Part shown: one piece after another, positions 39,755-47,683 of the stretch | Position numbering within the stretch: position 1 is the first letter of the stretch | Layout of the letters: each line of letters starts with the position of its first letter | From: Thermoanaerobacterium butyriciformans | GTDB taxonomy: Bacteria > Bacillota > Thermoanaerobacteria > Thermoanaerobacterales > Thermoanaerobacteraceae | NCBI RefSeq assembly: GCF_017874545.1 | Contig: NZ_JAGGLT010000006.1 | Coordinates: forward strand, 36,887 to 100,886 | DNA length: 64,000 bases | Direction of reading: 5' to 3' | Program-made: the position numbers and the translations under genes | The notes under the pieces: generated by a model | What the model was told of the DNA's origin: nothing | The model's input: only the letters and a program-made list of their open reading frames with translations | Databases searched by the model: none

Positions 39755-40456
39755 CTATAATTTTTTTATCCAGCCACCTGATAAATTATTTATATCGCCC
39801 CATACTCCTATTTCACCAGCACCTAATGTAATTGAGCCTTGATACAAGACACTAAATGTTATATCGGCACTCGCATAAGCTCTAGTTCCACCTATCCCCC
39901 AACTGTGCAAGCCGCTCCACGAAAGACTCCATACTGGAATAAAATTACGAGTTGTAACCGCATCACATCCTTGAATTCCAAGAATACTATTTCCATCGTG
40001 GGAATAATCTACCCAAACAACATTTTCAAGTATAGCAATACCGAATATTTCAATATCTTTTGTATAAGTTGCTCTTCTATATTGAATTGCTGAGCTAGAT
40101 TTAATCATAGGGTTAAAATTAATGCTTTGATTAGTTTCATTTAATGTTATAGATATATCTCCATTTTCCAAATATTTCGTTTCCCCGGGTTCTAATTTTT
40201 CCGTCAACACTTTAGCCATTAGATCTGCATTATTCAGATATGAAATAAACTTTTCTTGTTTGTCTAGTGGAAGTGTTTTGATTTGCTCAACAAATTTAGA
40301 TGCTTCTTCTTCATTTGTATTTTCTTTTATCCAGGTCATATAACTACTAATGTTTGTAATTTTGCCTTTAGCTATATCGTTAGCAAAAGCAAAGCTAAAA
40401 CTTGAAATTGTAAAAAGCACAATAATTAGAAGCAGTGAAACTAGTTTTTTTAACAT
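39755..40456 (-). CDS. Exported protein A (shared signal peptide, unique mature domain)
   Basis: 233 aa. Signal peptide MLKKLVSLLLIIVLFTISSF...AFA, then a helical segment (residues 30-90, EEEASKFVEQIKTLPLDKQ) and a beta-rich end with many Gly/Trp (VWSLSWSGLHSWGIGG, GAGEIGVWGDINNLSGGW). One Cys. Family not recognised. The signal peptide and about 300 bp upstream are almost identical to those of exported protein B (42520-43227), while the mature parts are unrelated. A secreted effector or bacteriocin-like protein is possible (inference). Confidence 0.7.
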   Translation of the reverse strand: MLKKLVSLLLIIVLFTISSFSFAFANDIAKGKITNISSYMTWIKENTNEEEASKFVEQIKTLPLDKQEKFISYLNNADLMAKVLTEKLEPGETKYLENGDISITLNETNQSINFNPMIKSSSAIQYRRATYTKDIEIFGIAILENVVWVDYSHDGNSILGIQGCDAVTTRNFIPVWSLSWSGLHSWGIGGTRAYASADITFSVLYQGSITLGAGEIGVWGDINNLSGGWIKKL

Positions 40457-40475
40457 ACTTTACATCTCCTTTTTG

Positions 40476-40646
40476 TAGTCAATATGCTTCTCGGTACCAA
40501 ACAGCATATTAACTACGATTTTATCTACAAGAAATGGCGCCAATTTCTGTTAATGTTATTATAAACCAATTATCCTTACTTGAGAAGGTGCTAAATTAGG
40601 TCAATTTTTCTATCACACTTTGTCACTTTATGTAATATATTGTCGA
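40476..40646 (-). promoter_or_regulatory. Promoter and leader of exported protein A
   Basis: -10 TATAAT (40562-40557) with no good -35; dyad AGAAATGGCGCCAATTTCT (40529-40547) just past the start point; leader hairpin AGTTAATATGCT / AGCATATTGACT (40513-40476) ending 10 bases before AAAAGGAG; Spo0A-box-like TGTCGAA (40640-40646, plus strand) about 90 bp upstream. All are conserved in the copy at 43.25-43.42 kb. The rest of 40457-40716 shows nothing else. Confidence 0.5.
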
Positions 40647-40681
40647 AATCGCCACCGTTTTTCGGTCATCAATAAACTTTA

Positions 40682-40708
40682 CAAAAAAAAGACAGGCATT
40701 AAGCCTGC
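40682..40708 (-). terminator. Terminator of the second rpn gene
   Basis: Same CAGGC / GCCTG stem, TTAAT loop and T-run as after copies 1 and 3. Confidence 0.85.
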
Positions 40709-40716
40709 TTATTATC

Positions 40717-40908
40717 TTAATTCATCAATTTTTTTATCTCCTCTTTTGATAATTCTGTAATCTCTGCTATTCTGTCGATGTCCATACCTTCCTTTAACAA
40801 CTTCTTTGCTATTTTTATGCTTTTTTCTCTTTCGCCTTTTTCAATACCTTTCTCAATGCCTTTTTCTATTATCATTTTGTATGTCTCAGATTCTTCAATC
40901 CTAAACAT
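40717..40908 (-). CDS. Intragenic small protein RpnS, copy 2 (63 aa)
   Basis: Internal ATG at 40908 with GGAGG eight bases upstream (GGAGGTGATGAGGATG), identical to copy 1. Encodes MFRIEESETYKMIIEKG, three KG units and the conserved C-terminal helices. Confidence 0.68.
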   Translation of the reverse strand: MFRIEESETYKMIIEKGIEKGIEKGEREKSIKIAKKLLKEGMDIDRIAEITELSKEEIKKLMN

Positions 40909-41544
40909 CCTCATCACCTCCGAAAAAACTTTCTCAATAACATCTTTTTTAAAAACTATGCCAGACAATATCTCTGCCTTAAACGCTATGTCTTTCTTTT
41001 TATTTATGTCCAATGGAATATCTTTTATAGCCTCAACACATCTTTCCAAATATTTTTCTCCTTCTTCTTTCCTTCTATTTTGGTCCATCAGTGGAAGAAG
41101 GGAATACAAGTCATAATAATCTGTCTTTAAAACATCACTATATTTTATGTCGCCAACATTTATTATTCTGTATTTATAGTCCAATGTATTTTGTTCTCCA
41201 AAGTCATAGCTTAAGCTATTTACCATTTTTACATTGTCTTTGCCTATATAAACGACTACTTGATATGGCAAGAGATCATGCTTTTCCATTATCTCCAGGG
41301 AATATCTCAGCATCCTGTAAGACATTTTTTCGTCATTTTCTGATTGAAATTCTATGTGCACAGCCACATTTCCTTTGTTTGTTGTGCATTTGAATATCAT
41401 GTCGCTGTCCCTTCGTTCTATTCTTGCAAATTCTATATTTAGCTCATCGATTTTCGTATATTGTAGTCCAAGAAAATAACTCATTATGTCATCAGCCATA
41501 TCAGAAAAAATATTTTTCATAGTTATATCGTATTTTTGGCTCAT
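40717..41544 (-). CDS. Rpn-family PD-(D/E)XK nuclease, copy 2 (RpnL)
   Basis: 275 aa, about 95% identical to copy 1 with the same Asp/Glu-x-Gln core (RDSDMIF, HIEFQSEND). Its variable segment has only three KG units (EKGIEKGIEKGEREK) against five in copy 1. The ATG at 41544 with GGAAG upstream matches the start of copy 1; an extra in-frame ATG lies at 41559. The promoter carries TATAAT in the same context as copy 1. It contains the internal start for a 63-aa small form. Confidence 0.87.
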   Translation of the reverse strand: MSQKYDITMKNIFSDMADDIMSYFLGLQYTKIDELNIEFARIERRDSDMIFKCTTNKGNVAVHIEFQSENDEKMSYRMLRYSLEIMEKHDLLPYQVVVYIGKDNVKMVNSLSYDFGEQNTLDYKYRIINVGDIKYSDVLKTDYYDLYSLLPLMDQNRRKEEGEKYLERCVEAIKDIPLDINKKKDIAFKAEILSGIVFKKDVIEKVFSEVMRMFRIEESETYKMIIEKGIEKGIEKGEREKSIKIAKKLLKEGMDIDRIAEITELSKEEIKKLMN

Positions 41545-41614
41545 ATTTCTTCCTTCCATCTCTCTTTATCTTACCTTTATTATATCATACGAATATTAAA
41601 AATACAGATTATTG

Positions 41615-42124
41615 TCATATTATTTTTATATCAAAATTTTGTAGCATTAAGTCTTCTTCCCCACCGTCCCATTTTATTATCAATTTTATAGGCTTTTTGA
41701 TTGAATCTAATATTTTCTGTTGAATTGGTGTTCCAAAATACACAAGTCCAGATACTATATAAGGCTCAAGCCCTTTATCAAGAAATACAACAATTTTAAT
41801 GTTATTTAATTTTTCCTTACTAATGTTCTCAACTCTTATAGTATAATTCAGTGAAGTGAATTCATTTGAATCTTGTGTTTTTTGGATGTCTTCAGCAGAA
41901 TCCAAACCATTCGTCTTTGTATTATTATTTTTCCCGATCTCAATCGTTGTATTGATTTTAAAATGTTTGCTTTTCGTCTTATAATTCAAATTAGGTGCAT
42001 CGTTTGTTTGATATAGATAAATTTGAAAATGACTTTTATTATAGCTGTAGTAATCATAATATATAAAAAAGCTCAATACAACTACTGCTATTAAACATAA
42101 GATTATTATGGGCTTGATTTTTAT
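41615..42124 (-). CDS. One-TM exposed protein, shortened paralogue; possible AUA start
   Basis: Paralogue of the gene at 38703 with the same DYYSYNKSHFQIYLYQTNDA region and the same end, but lacking 36 residues in frame (after PIQQ, before KILDSIKK), flanked by a short CAGA repeat. Translation from the first usual start (TTG, 42076) would cut the membrane helix and has no ribosome site. GAGG lies seven bases before an ATA at 42124, giving FIKIKPIIILCLIAVVVLSF-like membrane anchor after the start. I therefore draw it from 42124. It may equally be a decaying gene. Confidence 0.5.
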   Translation of the reverse strand: MKIKPIIILCLIAVVVLSFFIYYDYYSYNKSHFQIYLYQTNDAPNLNYKTKSKHFKINTTIEIGKNNNTKTNGLDSAEDIQKTQDSNEFTSLNYTIRVENISKEKLNNIKIVVFLDKGLEPYIVSGLVYFGTPIQQKILDSIKKPIKLIIKWDGGEEDLMLQNFDIKII

Positions 42125-42225
42125 AAAATCACCTCACCGCTAATCAATGCAAGAACTAGTATATCTAAAAATGTCAAAAACTTCTTTATTTTGTACATAT
42201 TTAAACATAAACATTATAAATTCAA

Positions 42226-42357
42226 TTACTTTTTAGCAATATTTCTATATATTTTATACACAAAATATACAAGAAATAATATGGATATTTCATCAATGAC
42301 AACAAGAATCATATGTAAGATACTAAATAATTGGAATAATATTGGATTTATAATCAT
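42226..42357 (-). CDS. Tiny membrane peptide (43 aa), tentative
   Basis: ATG with AAAGGA twelve bases upstream. One long hydrophobic stretch (FQLFSILHMILVVIDEISIL then FLVYFVYKIY), interrupted by Asp-Glu, with a basic tail RNIAKK. It lies where the tiny peptide at 39485 lies relative to its exported-protein gene, but sequence similarity is slight. The remaining stretch to 42519 is A/T-rich and featureless. Confidence 0.35.
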   Translation of the reverse strand: MIINPILFQLFSILHMILVVIDEISILFLVYFVYKIYRNIAKK

Positions 42358-42519
42358 TTAATATTCAATCCTTTCTATGAGTGAAATAATAAAATAATAA
42401 ATAGAAAAAATTCTCTCTACATCAATTTTTAAAGCAAATTGCTTAACATATTATTATAAAAAATAATATTATTATTGCATTAAATATAGTATTCTAGTAC
42501 AAATTAGCTATTATGCCAC

Positions 42520-43227
42520 TTAATTGATATAATTTATAACTCCTCCTGTATAAGATGCCTCGATATCTATCGGGACTGATTGTTTGTATTCTTCACCATT
42601 AATTTTAATATATTGATCTAAGACTCCTCCTCCATATATTTCTACATTATACCTGTCGCTGCTAATTCGATGATAAGCGTACGTTTGGTTCCAAGAATAT
42701 CCTGCAGTAAACCCATTCATATCGGTCCATTCATGACAATCTGTTATTTCCTCAGCTAAATGTGTTCCACCTAAAGATACAATCTGTGTATATACATCTG
42801 CTTCCAAAAAAATATATGTGATAGGTGTAGCATCATATTCTTGTATAATATGATGTCTTGATTCTGTTGCATCAAGTATTATTTTGTTGCTGCTTTCACT
42901 TGTTAAAAAATCTTTATAACTATATTGTTTTTTTATTTTTACAGGAGCTTTAGGAAATTCTTTTAAACAATTTTTTAGCTCATCTAAATTATTGAATTCC
43001 CTTGGTGTAATTCCAGATGGTACTGAGTTAACTTTCGTTAATTTGTAATCATTGATAATTTTAGTTAACTCTTCATCAGTTATGGTTTTTAAATCATCTT
43101 TGTCATTTATTATTTTATTGTCTTTTTTATCATCATTAGAAGTTGATGTGTTAGCAAAAGCAAAACTAAAACTTGAAATTGTAAAAAGCACAACAATTAG
43201 AAGCAATGAAACTAGTTTTTTTAACAT
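42520..43227 (-). CDS. Exported protein B (shared signal peptide, different mature domain)
   Basis: 235 aa. Signal peptide MLKKLVSLLLIVVLFTISSF...AFA, almost the same as exported protein A. Mature part: a Lys/Asp-rich helical stretch (residues 28-100), then a beta-rich domain with HHIIQEYDATPITYIFLEADVY in pieces, HEWTDMNGFTAGYSWNQTYAYHRI, and YGGGVLDQYIKINGEEY. Not recognised. The switch from shared to unrelated sequence occurs right after the signal-peptide cleavage region. Confidence 0.7.
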   Translation of the reverse strand: MLKKLVSLLLIVVLFTISSFSFAFANTSTSNDDKKDNKIINDKDDLKTITDEELTKIINDYKLTKVNSVPSGITPREFNNLDELKNCLKEFPKAPVKIKKQYSYKDFLTSESSNKIILDATESRHHIIQEYDATPITYIFLEADVYTQIVSLGGTHLAEEITDCHEWTDMNGFTAGYSWNQTYAYHRISSDRYNVEIYGGGVLDQYIKINGEEYKQSVPIDIEASYTGGVINYIN

Positions 43228-43248
43228 ACTTTACATCTCCTTTTTTGT

Positions 43249-43419
43249 AGTCAATATGCTTCTCGGTACCAAAAAGCATATTAACTACGATTTTATCTGC
43301 AGGAAATGGCGCCAATTTCTGTTAATGTTATTATAAACCAATTATCGTCATCTGGGAAGGTGCTAAATTAGGTCAATTTTTCTGTCATACTTTGTCAATC
43401 TATGTAATATATTGTCGAA
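43249..43419 (-). promoter_or_regulatory. Promoter and leader of exported protein B
   Basis: Same elements as for protein A: leader hairpin (43286-43249), dyad GGAAATGGCGCCAATTTC (43302-43319), TATAAT, and TGTCGAA (43413-43419). Bases between these elements differ in places while the elements are kept. Confidence 0.5.
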
Positions 43420-43488
43420 ATCGCCACCGTTTTTCGGTCATCAATAAACTTTACAAAAAAAAGACAGGCATTAAGCCTGCTTATTATC

Positions 43489-43692
43489 TTAATTCATCAA
43501 TTTTTTTATCTCCTCTTTTGGCAACTCTGTAATTTCTGCTATTCTGTCGATGTCCATACCTTCTTTTAACAACTTCTTTGCTATTGAAAATTTTTCTTCT
43601 TTTGCTCCTTTTTCAATGCCTTTCTCAATACCTTTCTCAATGCCTTTTTCTATTATCATTTTGTACGTTTCAGATTCTTCAATCCTAAACAT
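43489..43692 (-). CDS. Orphan intragenic small protein RpnS, copy 3 (67 aa)
   Basis: ATG at 43692 with GGAGG eight bases upstream (GGAGGTGGTGAGAATG). Encodes MFRIEESETYKMIIEKG, four KG units and the helical end with one change (LPKEE for LSKEE). In copies 1 and 2 this is the C-terminal part of a nuclease; here it is the only translatable part left, so it would be a free antitoxin if RpnS logic holds. Confidence 0.6.
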   Translation of the reverse strand: MFRIEESETYKMIIEKGIEKGIEKGIEKGAKEEKFSIAKKLLKEGMDIDRIAEITELPKEEIKKLMN

Positions 43693-43745
43693 TCTCACCA
43701 CCTCCGAAAAAACTTTCTCAATAACTTCTTTTTTAAAGACTATAT
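43489..43745 (-). pseudogene. Rpn nuclease, copy 3: 5'-truncated
   Basis: The frame matches Rpn from IVFKKEVIEKVFSEVVRMF to the stop, but everything before (the whole nuclease core) is missing. The break at about 43745 lies 40 bp from the stop codon of an ABC ATPase gene. No catalytic residue remains. The internal small-protein start and its ribosome site are intact. Confidence 0.85.
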
Positions 43746-43787
43746 CCCCAATATGAATAATGAAAATAATGTGTTCAAACTCAGAAT

Positions 43788-44432
43788 TTATAAAACTTTG
43801 ACTAATGTACTATTATCAAACTCAAATACTTCATCACATAGTAATCTAATGTCTTCACTTATATGACTTGCAATTAATATTGTTGTACCATTTTTCTTGA
43901 GGTTAAAAAGCAAATTTCTTATATTGATAACGCCATTTTTATCCAGACCATTAAATGGTTCATCCAATATTAAAATTTTTGGATTTTCCATTATTGCTTG
44001 CGCTATTGCCAGCCTCTGTCTCATTCCAAGTGAATATTTCTTTACTTTCTTATTGCTATCATTTTCTAAGCCAACTAATTTTAATACATCTTTTATCTCT
44101 TTTTCACCTATAATATTCCTTATTGATGCTAAATATTTCAAATTATAATATCCGGAATAATCATCTAAAAATCCCGGACTTTCTATAATAACTCCTAAAT
44201 CAGGCGGAAAATCTATATCCTTTCCTAATTTTTTATTGTGTATAAAGACATCTCCATCAGTAGATAACATTAGACCAGACAGAATCTTAAAAAGGACCGA
44301 TTTACCACATCCATTGTAGCCTGTGAATCCGTAAATTTTCCCCCTTGTCAATTCAAAATTTACATTCTCGAATATAACTTTATCTTTGAATCTTTTGCTC
44401 AGATTTGAAACTTTTATAACTATTTCATCCAT
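43788..44432 (-). CDS. ABC transporter ATP-binding protein (bacteriocin/antibiotic export or immunity type), module B
   Basis: 214 aa, a single ABC domain. Walker A GYNGCGKSVLF, signature KYSLGMRQRLAIAQAI, Walker B ILILDEPFNGLD, H-loop ASHISED. Paralogue of the ATPase at 47684. The short form without C-terminal extension is typical of lantibiotic and bacitracin-type exporters. Cytoplasmic partner of the membrane proteins at 44445, 45245 and 46038. Confidence 0.85.
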   Translation of the reverse strand: MDEIVIKVSNLSKRFKDKVIFENVNFELTRGKIYGFTGYNGCGKSVLFKILSGLMLSTDGDVFIHNKKLGKDIDFPPDLGVIIESPGFLDDYSGYYNLKYLASIRNIIGEKEIKDVLKLVGLENDSNKKVKKYSLGMRQRLAIAQAIMENPKILILDEPFNGLDKNGVINIRNLLFNLKKNGTTILIASHISEDIRLLCDEVFEFDNSTLVKVL

Positions 44433-44444
44433 TTTATCAACTCC

Positions 44445-45242
44445 TTAATCAATATCGATAATTGTTTCTTTATTTTTGATTGTCAAAAGGATAAGCAAAA
44501 TACTAAATATAATATTAACGGCGAAAAATAAATATAATGGCAAATGATTGTAATTGTTAGAAAGAACATTCAATTTTGTTATTAAAATATGCTCGCCTAA
44601 GTAAAAATTCAATTTTGGCAGCGAAAAATTTAAAATGTAAATAACGAAGACAACAACAAATCCTATATAAAGTTTTCTTGTAATTCTTGTAATATATAAT
44701 TGCACCATAGAAATAGTAAATGTACCTATAATTTGCGCAAAATACATATTAAACAATATCCTATATATAGAGTACAAATTTTTGTTGTATCTTGTATAAT
44801 CATAAAATACATTGCTTATCCATGTGCCACTAAATATTAAACTTGATATTCCGTATAAAACCACATCATATATGAAAAAAAACATCACTATGACTACTAA
44901 CATCGAAATAATATTCGATGTATAAAATAATTTATTGTTCATTATCCTTGGCAAAGTAAATATAGCATTTTTCCCCATCATATTATCCATATACATTTCT
45001 ATTACCATGGCTATCATAATATAAGGAAAAAATACCAACATCGTCTGTATTATGTTTATATTTTCTATATTATAGCCACCAAAAGATAATACAACCGAAT
45101 CAAGTATCGTTATATTTTGAAAATAGGAATTATAAACAACATTAAATATTGATAATGCTAAGGATAAGAAAGCAAAGATAAATAGCTTTTTATATATATA
45201 TCTTAGGTTATAATTGAAAACTAACAATCCCAACTTATTCAT
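44445..45242 (-). CDS. ABC-2-like permease, module B
   Basis: 265 aa with about six hydrophobic segments in an ABC-2-type arrangement: first helix, large loop, then five helices. Very rich in Ile/Tyr/Phe/Asn. No family motif recognised. It sits 12 bp before the ATPase and 2 bp after the next permease; four genes run as one unit. Confidence 0.7.
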   Translation of the reverse strand: MNKLGLLVFNYNLRYIYKKLFIFAFLSLALSIFNVVYNSYFQNITILDSVVLSFGGYNIENINIIQTMLVFFPYIMIAMVIEMYMDNMMGKNAIFTLPRIMNNKLFYTSNIISMLVVIVMFFFIYDVVLYGISSLIFSGTWISNVFYDYTRYNKNLYSIYRILFNMYFAQIIGTFTISMVQLYITRITRKLYIGFVVVFVIYILNFSLPKLNFYLGEHILITKLNVLSNNYNHLPLYLFFAVNIIFSILLILLTIKNKETIIDID

Positions 45243-45244
45243 TT

Positions 45245-46045
45245 CTATTTCAAAACAATCTCCTTTAAATTATATTTTAACAAAATATGTATGGCCACAA
45301 TCATAATTAATAGGTGAAAGTTGTTAGCCACAATAAACTCTATTAGATTATAATTTGAATTAAACGAAAAAATGTATATATTCCCAATATCCAGTAAATT
45401 AATAACGGGTATGTTTCTTAGATTCAATACTACAGTACTTACAAGCGCTATAATTATGCTTATAGCTAAACTTAAACCATAATTAACTGAAGTAAATCCT
45501 ATAGCTAAAGCCATCTCCAACATGCCCAGCACAATTAAAGACAGGTGAAACCTTATATAATAAATAATAATGCTGCTAAAAGGCGTTAAATTTTTTGCAA
45601 ACAAGGTGTACAAATCATCGCCATTAATTGTGCTGCTGCTCCAATTTGGGCTATAGCCAAGATTTAGATATACGCCAATATAAACGCTGAAAATAATTAA
45701 AATCAAATAGATAATGCTTGTAATAAATATCAATATATATTTTGATATAAGCCAATTTATTTTATTATCTAATCTTGTATGAACAAATGGTGTTATATTG
45801 CCATCATTACACACATTGTAAATTAATAATAAAAATGTTGTCAAGAAGAAAATTCCATATATATAATGGCTTCCTAATAAGTAAAACACTCCATTCCAAA
45901 AATTATCTTCTCTACTAAATACATTTGTCTTTATAGCCAAATACGGAAATATCAGCATGTATAAAAAAATAATATACATACTTTTTTGTTTAACAACCCT
46001 TTTTAATGTAAAGTTTACATAACCTTTTATAATACGTCTATCCAT
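45245..46045 (-). CDS. ABC-2-like permease, module B
   Basis: 266 aa, about six membrane segments (first at residues 20-40, last at 240-258). Basic N-terminus RRIIKGYVNFTLKRVVKQK precedes the first helix, as in the permeases of module A. It overlaps the end of the broken permease gene by eight bases. Unrecognised family; transport of a peptide is inferred from context. Confidence 0.7.
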   Translation of the reverse strand: MDRRIIKGYVNFTLKRVVKQKSMYIIFLYMLIFPYLAIKTNVFSREDNFWNGVFYLLGSHYIYGIFFLTTFLLLIYNVCNDGNITPFVHTRLDNKINWLISKYILIFITSIIYLILIIFSVYIGVYLNLGYSPNWSSSTINGDDLYTLFAKNLTPFSSIIIYYIRFHLSLIVLGMLEMALAIGFTSVNYGLSLAISIIIALVSTVVLNLRNIPVINLLDIGNIYIFSFNSNYNLIEFIVANNFHLLIMIVAIHILLKYNLKEIVLK

Positions 46046-46872
46046 TCTTTAGCACCACTTTATAGTTTATATAGTATGTTATTATTCCTATTGCCAATAG
46101 TCCTAAATTAAGAATGATAAAATGCAATATGTCATAGCTTTCATTATAAAAAAAATTGTAGGCATTTGTCATTGAATAATTTTGATTAATATTAAATATG
46201 GCTATTTCATAAATTATAAAAAATATATATGGCAATGTGTAAATAATGTATTTCTTGTTAAAAAAACTTGTAATACCAGCAGAAAACCCCGCAAAAGAAA
46301 ATCCTAAAATAAAATGCATTATAAATACAATAAATATGTATTTATTTGGATCTTTAAAAAATATACTACTATATAGTCCATCTGGTGCACCTCTTGAACG
46401 CAATATTGATACTGGTAAAATCTCATTTCTTGCAACCAATAACAAAATTATATAATAAATTAATTCAGGCAAAACCAATGCGATTCCACCCATGATACTA
46501 TTCACAATAAATTTGATCTGATGGTATTTTTTTAAACCTATTCTGGATATACTGAAATAATTAAATTTTTTATTCCTCTCGTATATATATGAATTAAGTA
46601 AAAGGTAGAATTATCATAAACACAAAAAAAGTCTTAATAAGATAATAACTCTGACTCCAAATTAAATACACATTCTGTCCAGGTCTTATTACATTTTCAT
46701 AATACAACTTTTTATCTGATATATCTGGTGAATTTATATTGGCAAATGCAGCCGGTTTTAATATGGATTGATACGCAGACAAAAATAATAATAAAAGCGA
46801 AACTAATACTACGAATAATAATTTTTTATCAAACAAGGCTCTTTTAAATTCTTCTCTCAACATATTTACCAC
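46038..46872 (-). pseudogene. ABC-2-like permease with single-base frameshift, module B
   Basis: Two frames together give one permease of about 278 aa: 46594-46872 encodes the N-terminal helix and loop (MVNMLREEFKRALFDKK...), 46038-46505 the last helices. One extra base in the run near 46600-46605 (AAAAGG on the plus strand) would join MIILP to LLNSYIYERNKKFNYFSIS and on through KKYHQIKFIVNSIMGG without any stop. The joined part resembles the region YSDSFYTNSRLGTYKN of the permease at 49927. Either a true mutation, programmed slippage or a sequencing error. Confidence 0.75.
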
Positions 46873-46963
46873 CCCACAATTTTTTATTATGTAAAATAAC
46901 TTACAAAGAATTTGCTCATATCATGAAAAAGATTTTTTGAAAATTAGCATTTAATATGCGGAT

Positions 46964-47668
46964 CTATTTATATTTTCTTAATACTTCGTTTTTTATGCTT
47001 TCATACCTATTTGCAATATCACTATCTGACGTTATTATATCCAAATCTTTAACATCACCATATTTTAACCCTTGATTTATTTTTTTCTCATCTACTGCAA
47101 TAACTTCGCCTATATCTTTTAACTTGTACTTGCCATAAGGCACCGAAGTAAACAAAAAACTAATGCCTTCATTGTTTTTATAATGATATCCCTGTGGAGC
47201 CTTTATCTTCCTTAAAAAAACGATATATTCATCGTTGCTGTGCATAAAATTGTAACCCCATTGAGAATAAAATGTTTTGTTATATACATCAAAAAAACAA
47301 GGTTCATAAATATATACATAATTTTTGCCTTTTAAATCATTTCCTTTGTATATCTTAACAACATTTACTTTTGTATACAATGTATTATTTAATGTTTTCC
47401 TATCATCTTCTGCCCTCACTTTTAAAATATAATCAGATTTAAGTTCAAGATCTGATAGGCTTTTTATATTTTCCACATAAAAACTTTTATAAAATGCCCT
47501 ATCGGAATCAACATCTCCCACAACTATTTTATAATCATCTATATCATTTGAAATTCTAGAAAAAGAAACATTGTCTTTGTATGAAAACCTCGTAAAAATT
47601 CCTACCACAGCACCGATTACAACCAAAGATACGACAATCGAGAGCAAAACCTTATCTAATTTTTTCAT
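46964..47668 (-). CDS. Membrane-anchored protein between the two ABC modules
   Basis: 234 aa. One N-terminal helix (residues 7-27), then an exposed domain with beta-rich DYILKVRAEDDRKTLNNTLY and VNVVKIYKGNDLKGKNYVYIYEP stretches and VFLRKIKAPQGYHYKN. Composition like many Firmicute surface proteins of unknown role. Position between two ABC modules suggests an immunity or accessory protein (inference). Confidence 0.65.
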   Translation of the reverse strand: MKKLDKVLLSIVVSLVVIGAVVGIFTRFSYKDNVSFSRISNDIDDYKIVVGDVDSDRAFYKSFYVENIKSLSDLELKSDYILKVRAEDDRKTLNNTLYTKVNVVKIYKGNDLKGKNYVYIYEPCFFDVYNKTFYSQWGYNFMHSNDEYIVFLRKIKAPQGYHYKNNEGISFLFTSVPYGKYKLKDIGEVIAVDEKKINQGLKYGDVKDLDIITSDSDIANRYESIKNEVLRKYK

Positions 47669-47683
47669 TCAACACACCTCTTT

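Larger units (their letters stand above)
40378..40959. repeat. Direct repeat, copy A (about 0.58 kb)
   Basis: Matches 43150-43742 at roughly 95% by eye. It covers the signal-peptide codons of exported protein A, its promoter and leader, the rpn terminator and the last 240 bp of rpn copy 2. The main length difference is one 12-bp unit in the KG-repeat. Confidence 0.85.
43150..43742. repeat. Direct repeat, copy B (about 0.59 kb)
   Basis: Partner of 40378-40959. Its right end falls at the point where rpn copy 3 is broken, so the duplication edge and the gene truncation coincide. Confidence 0.85.
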
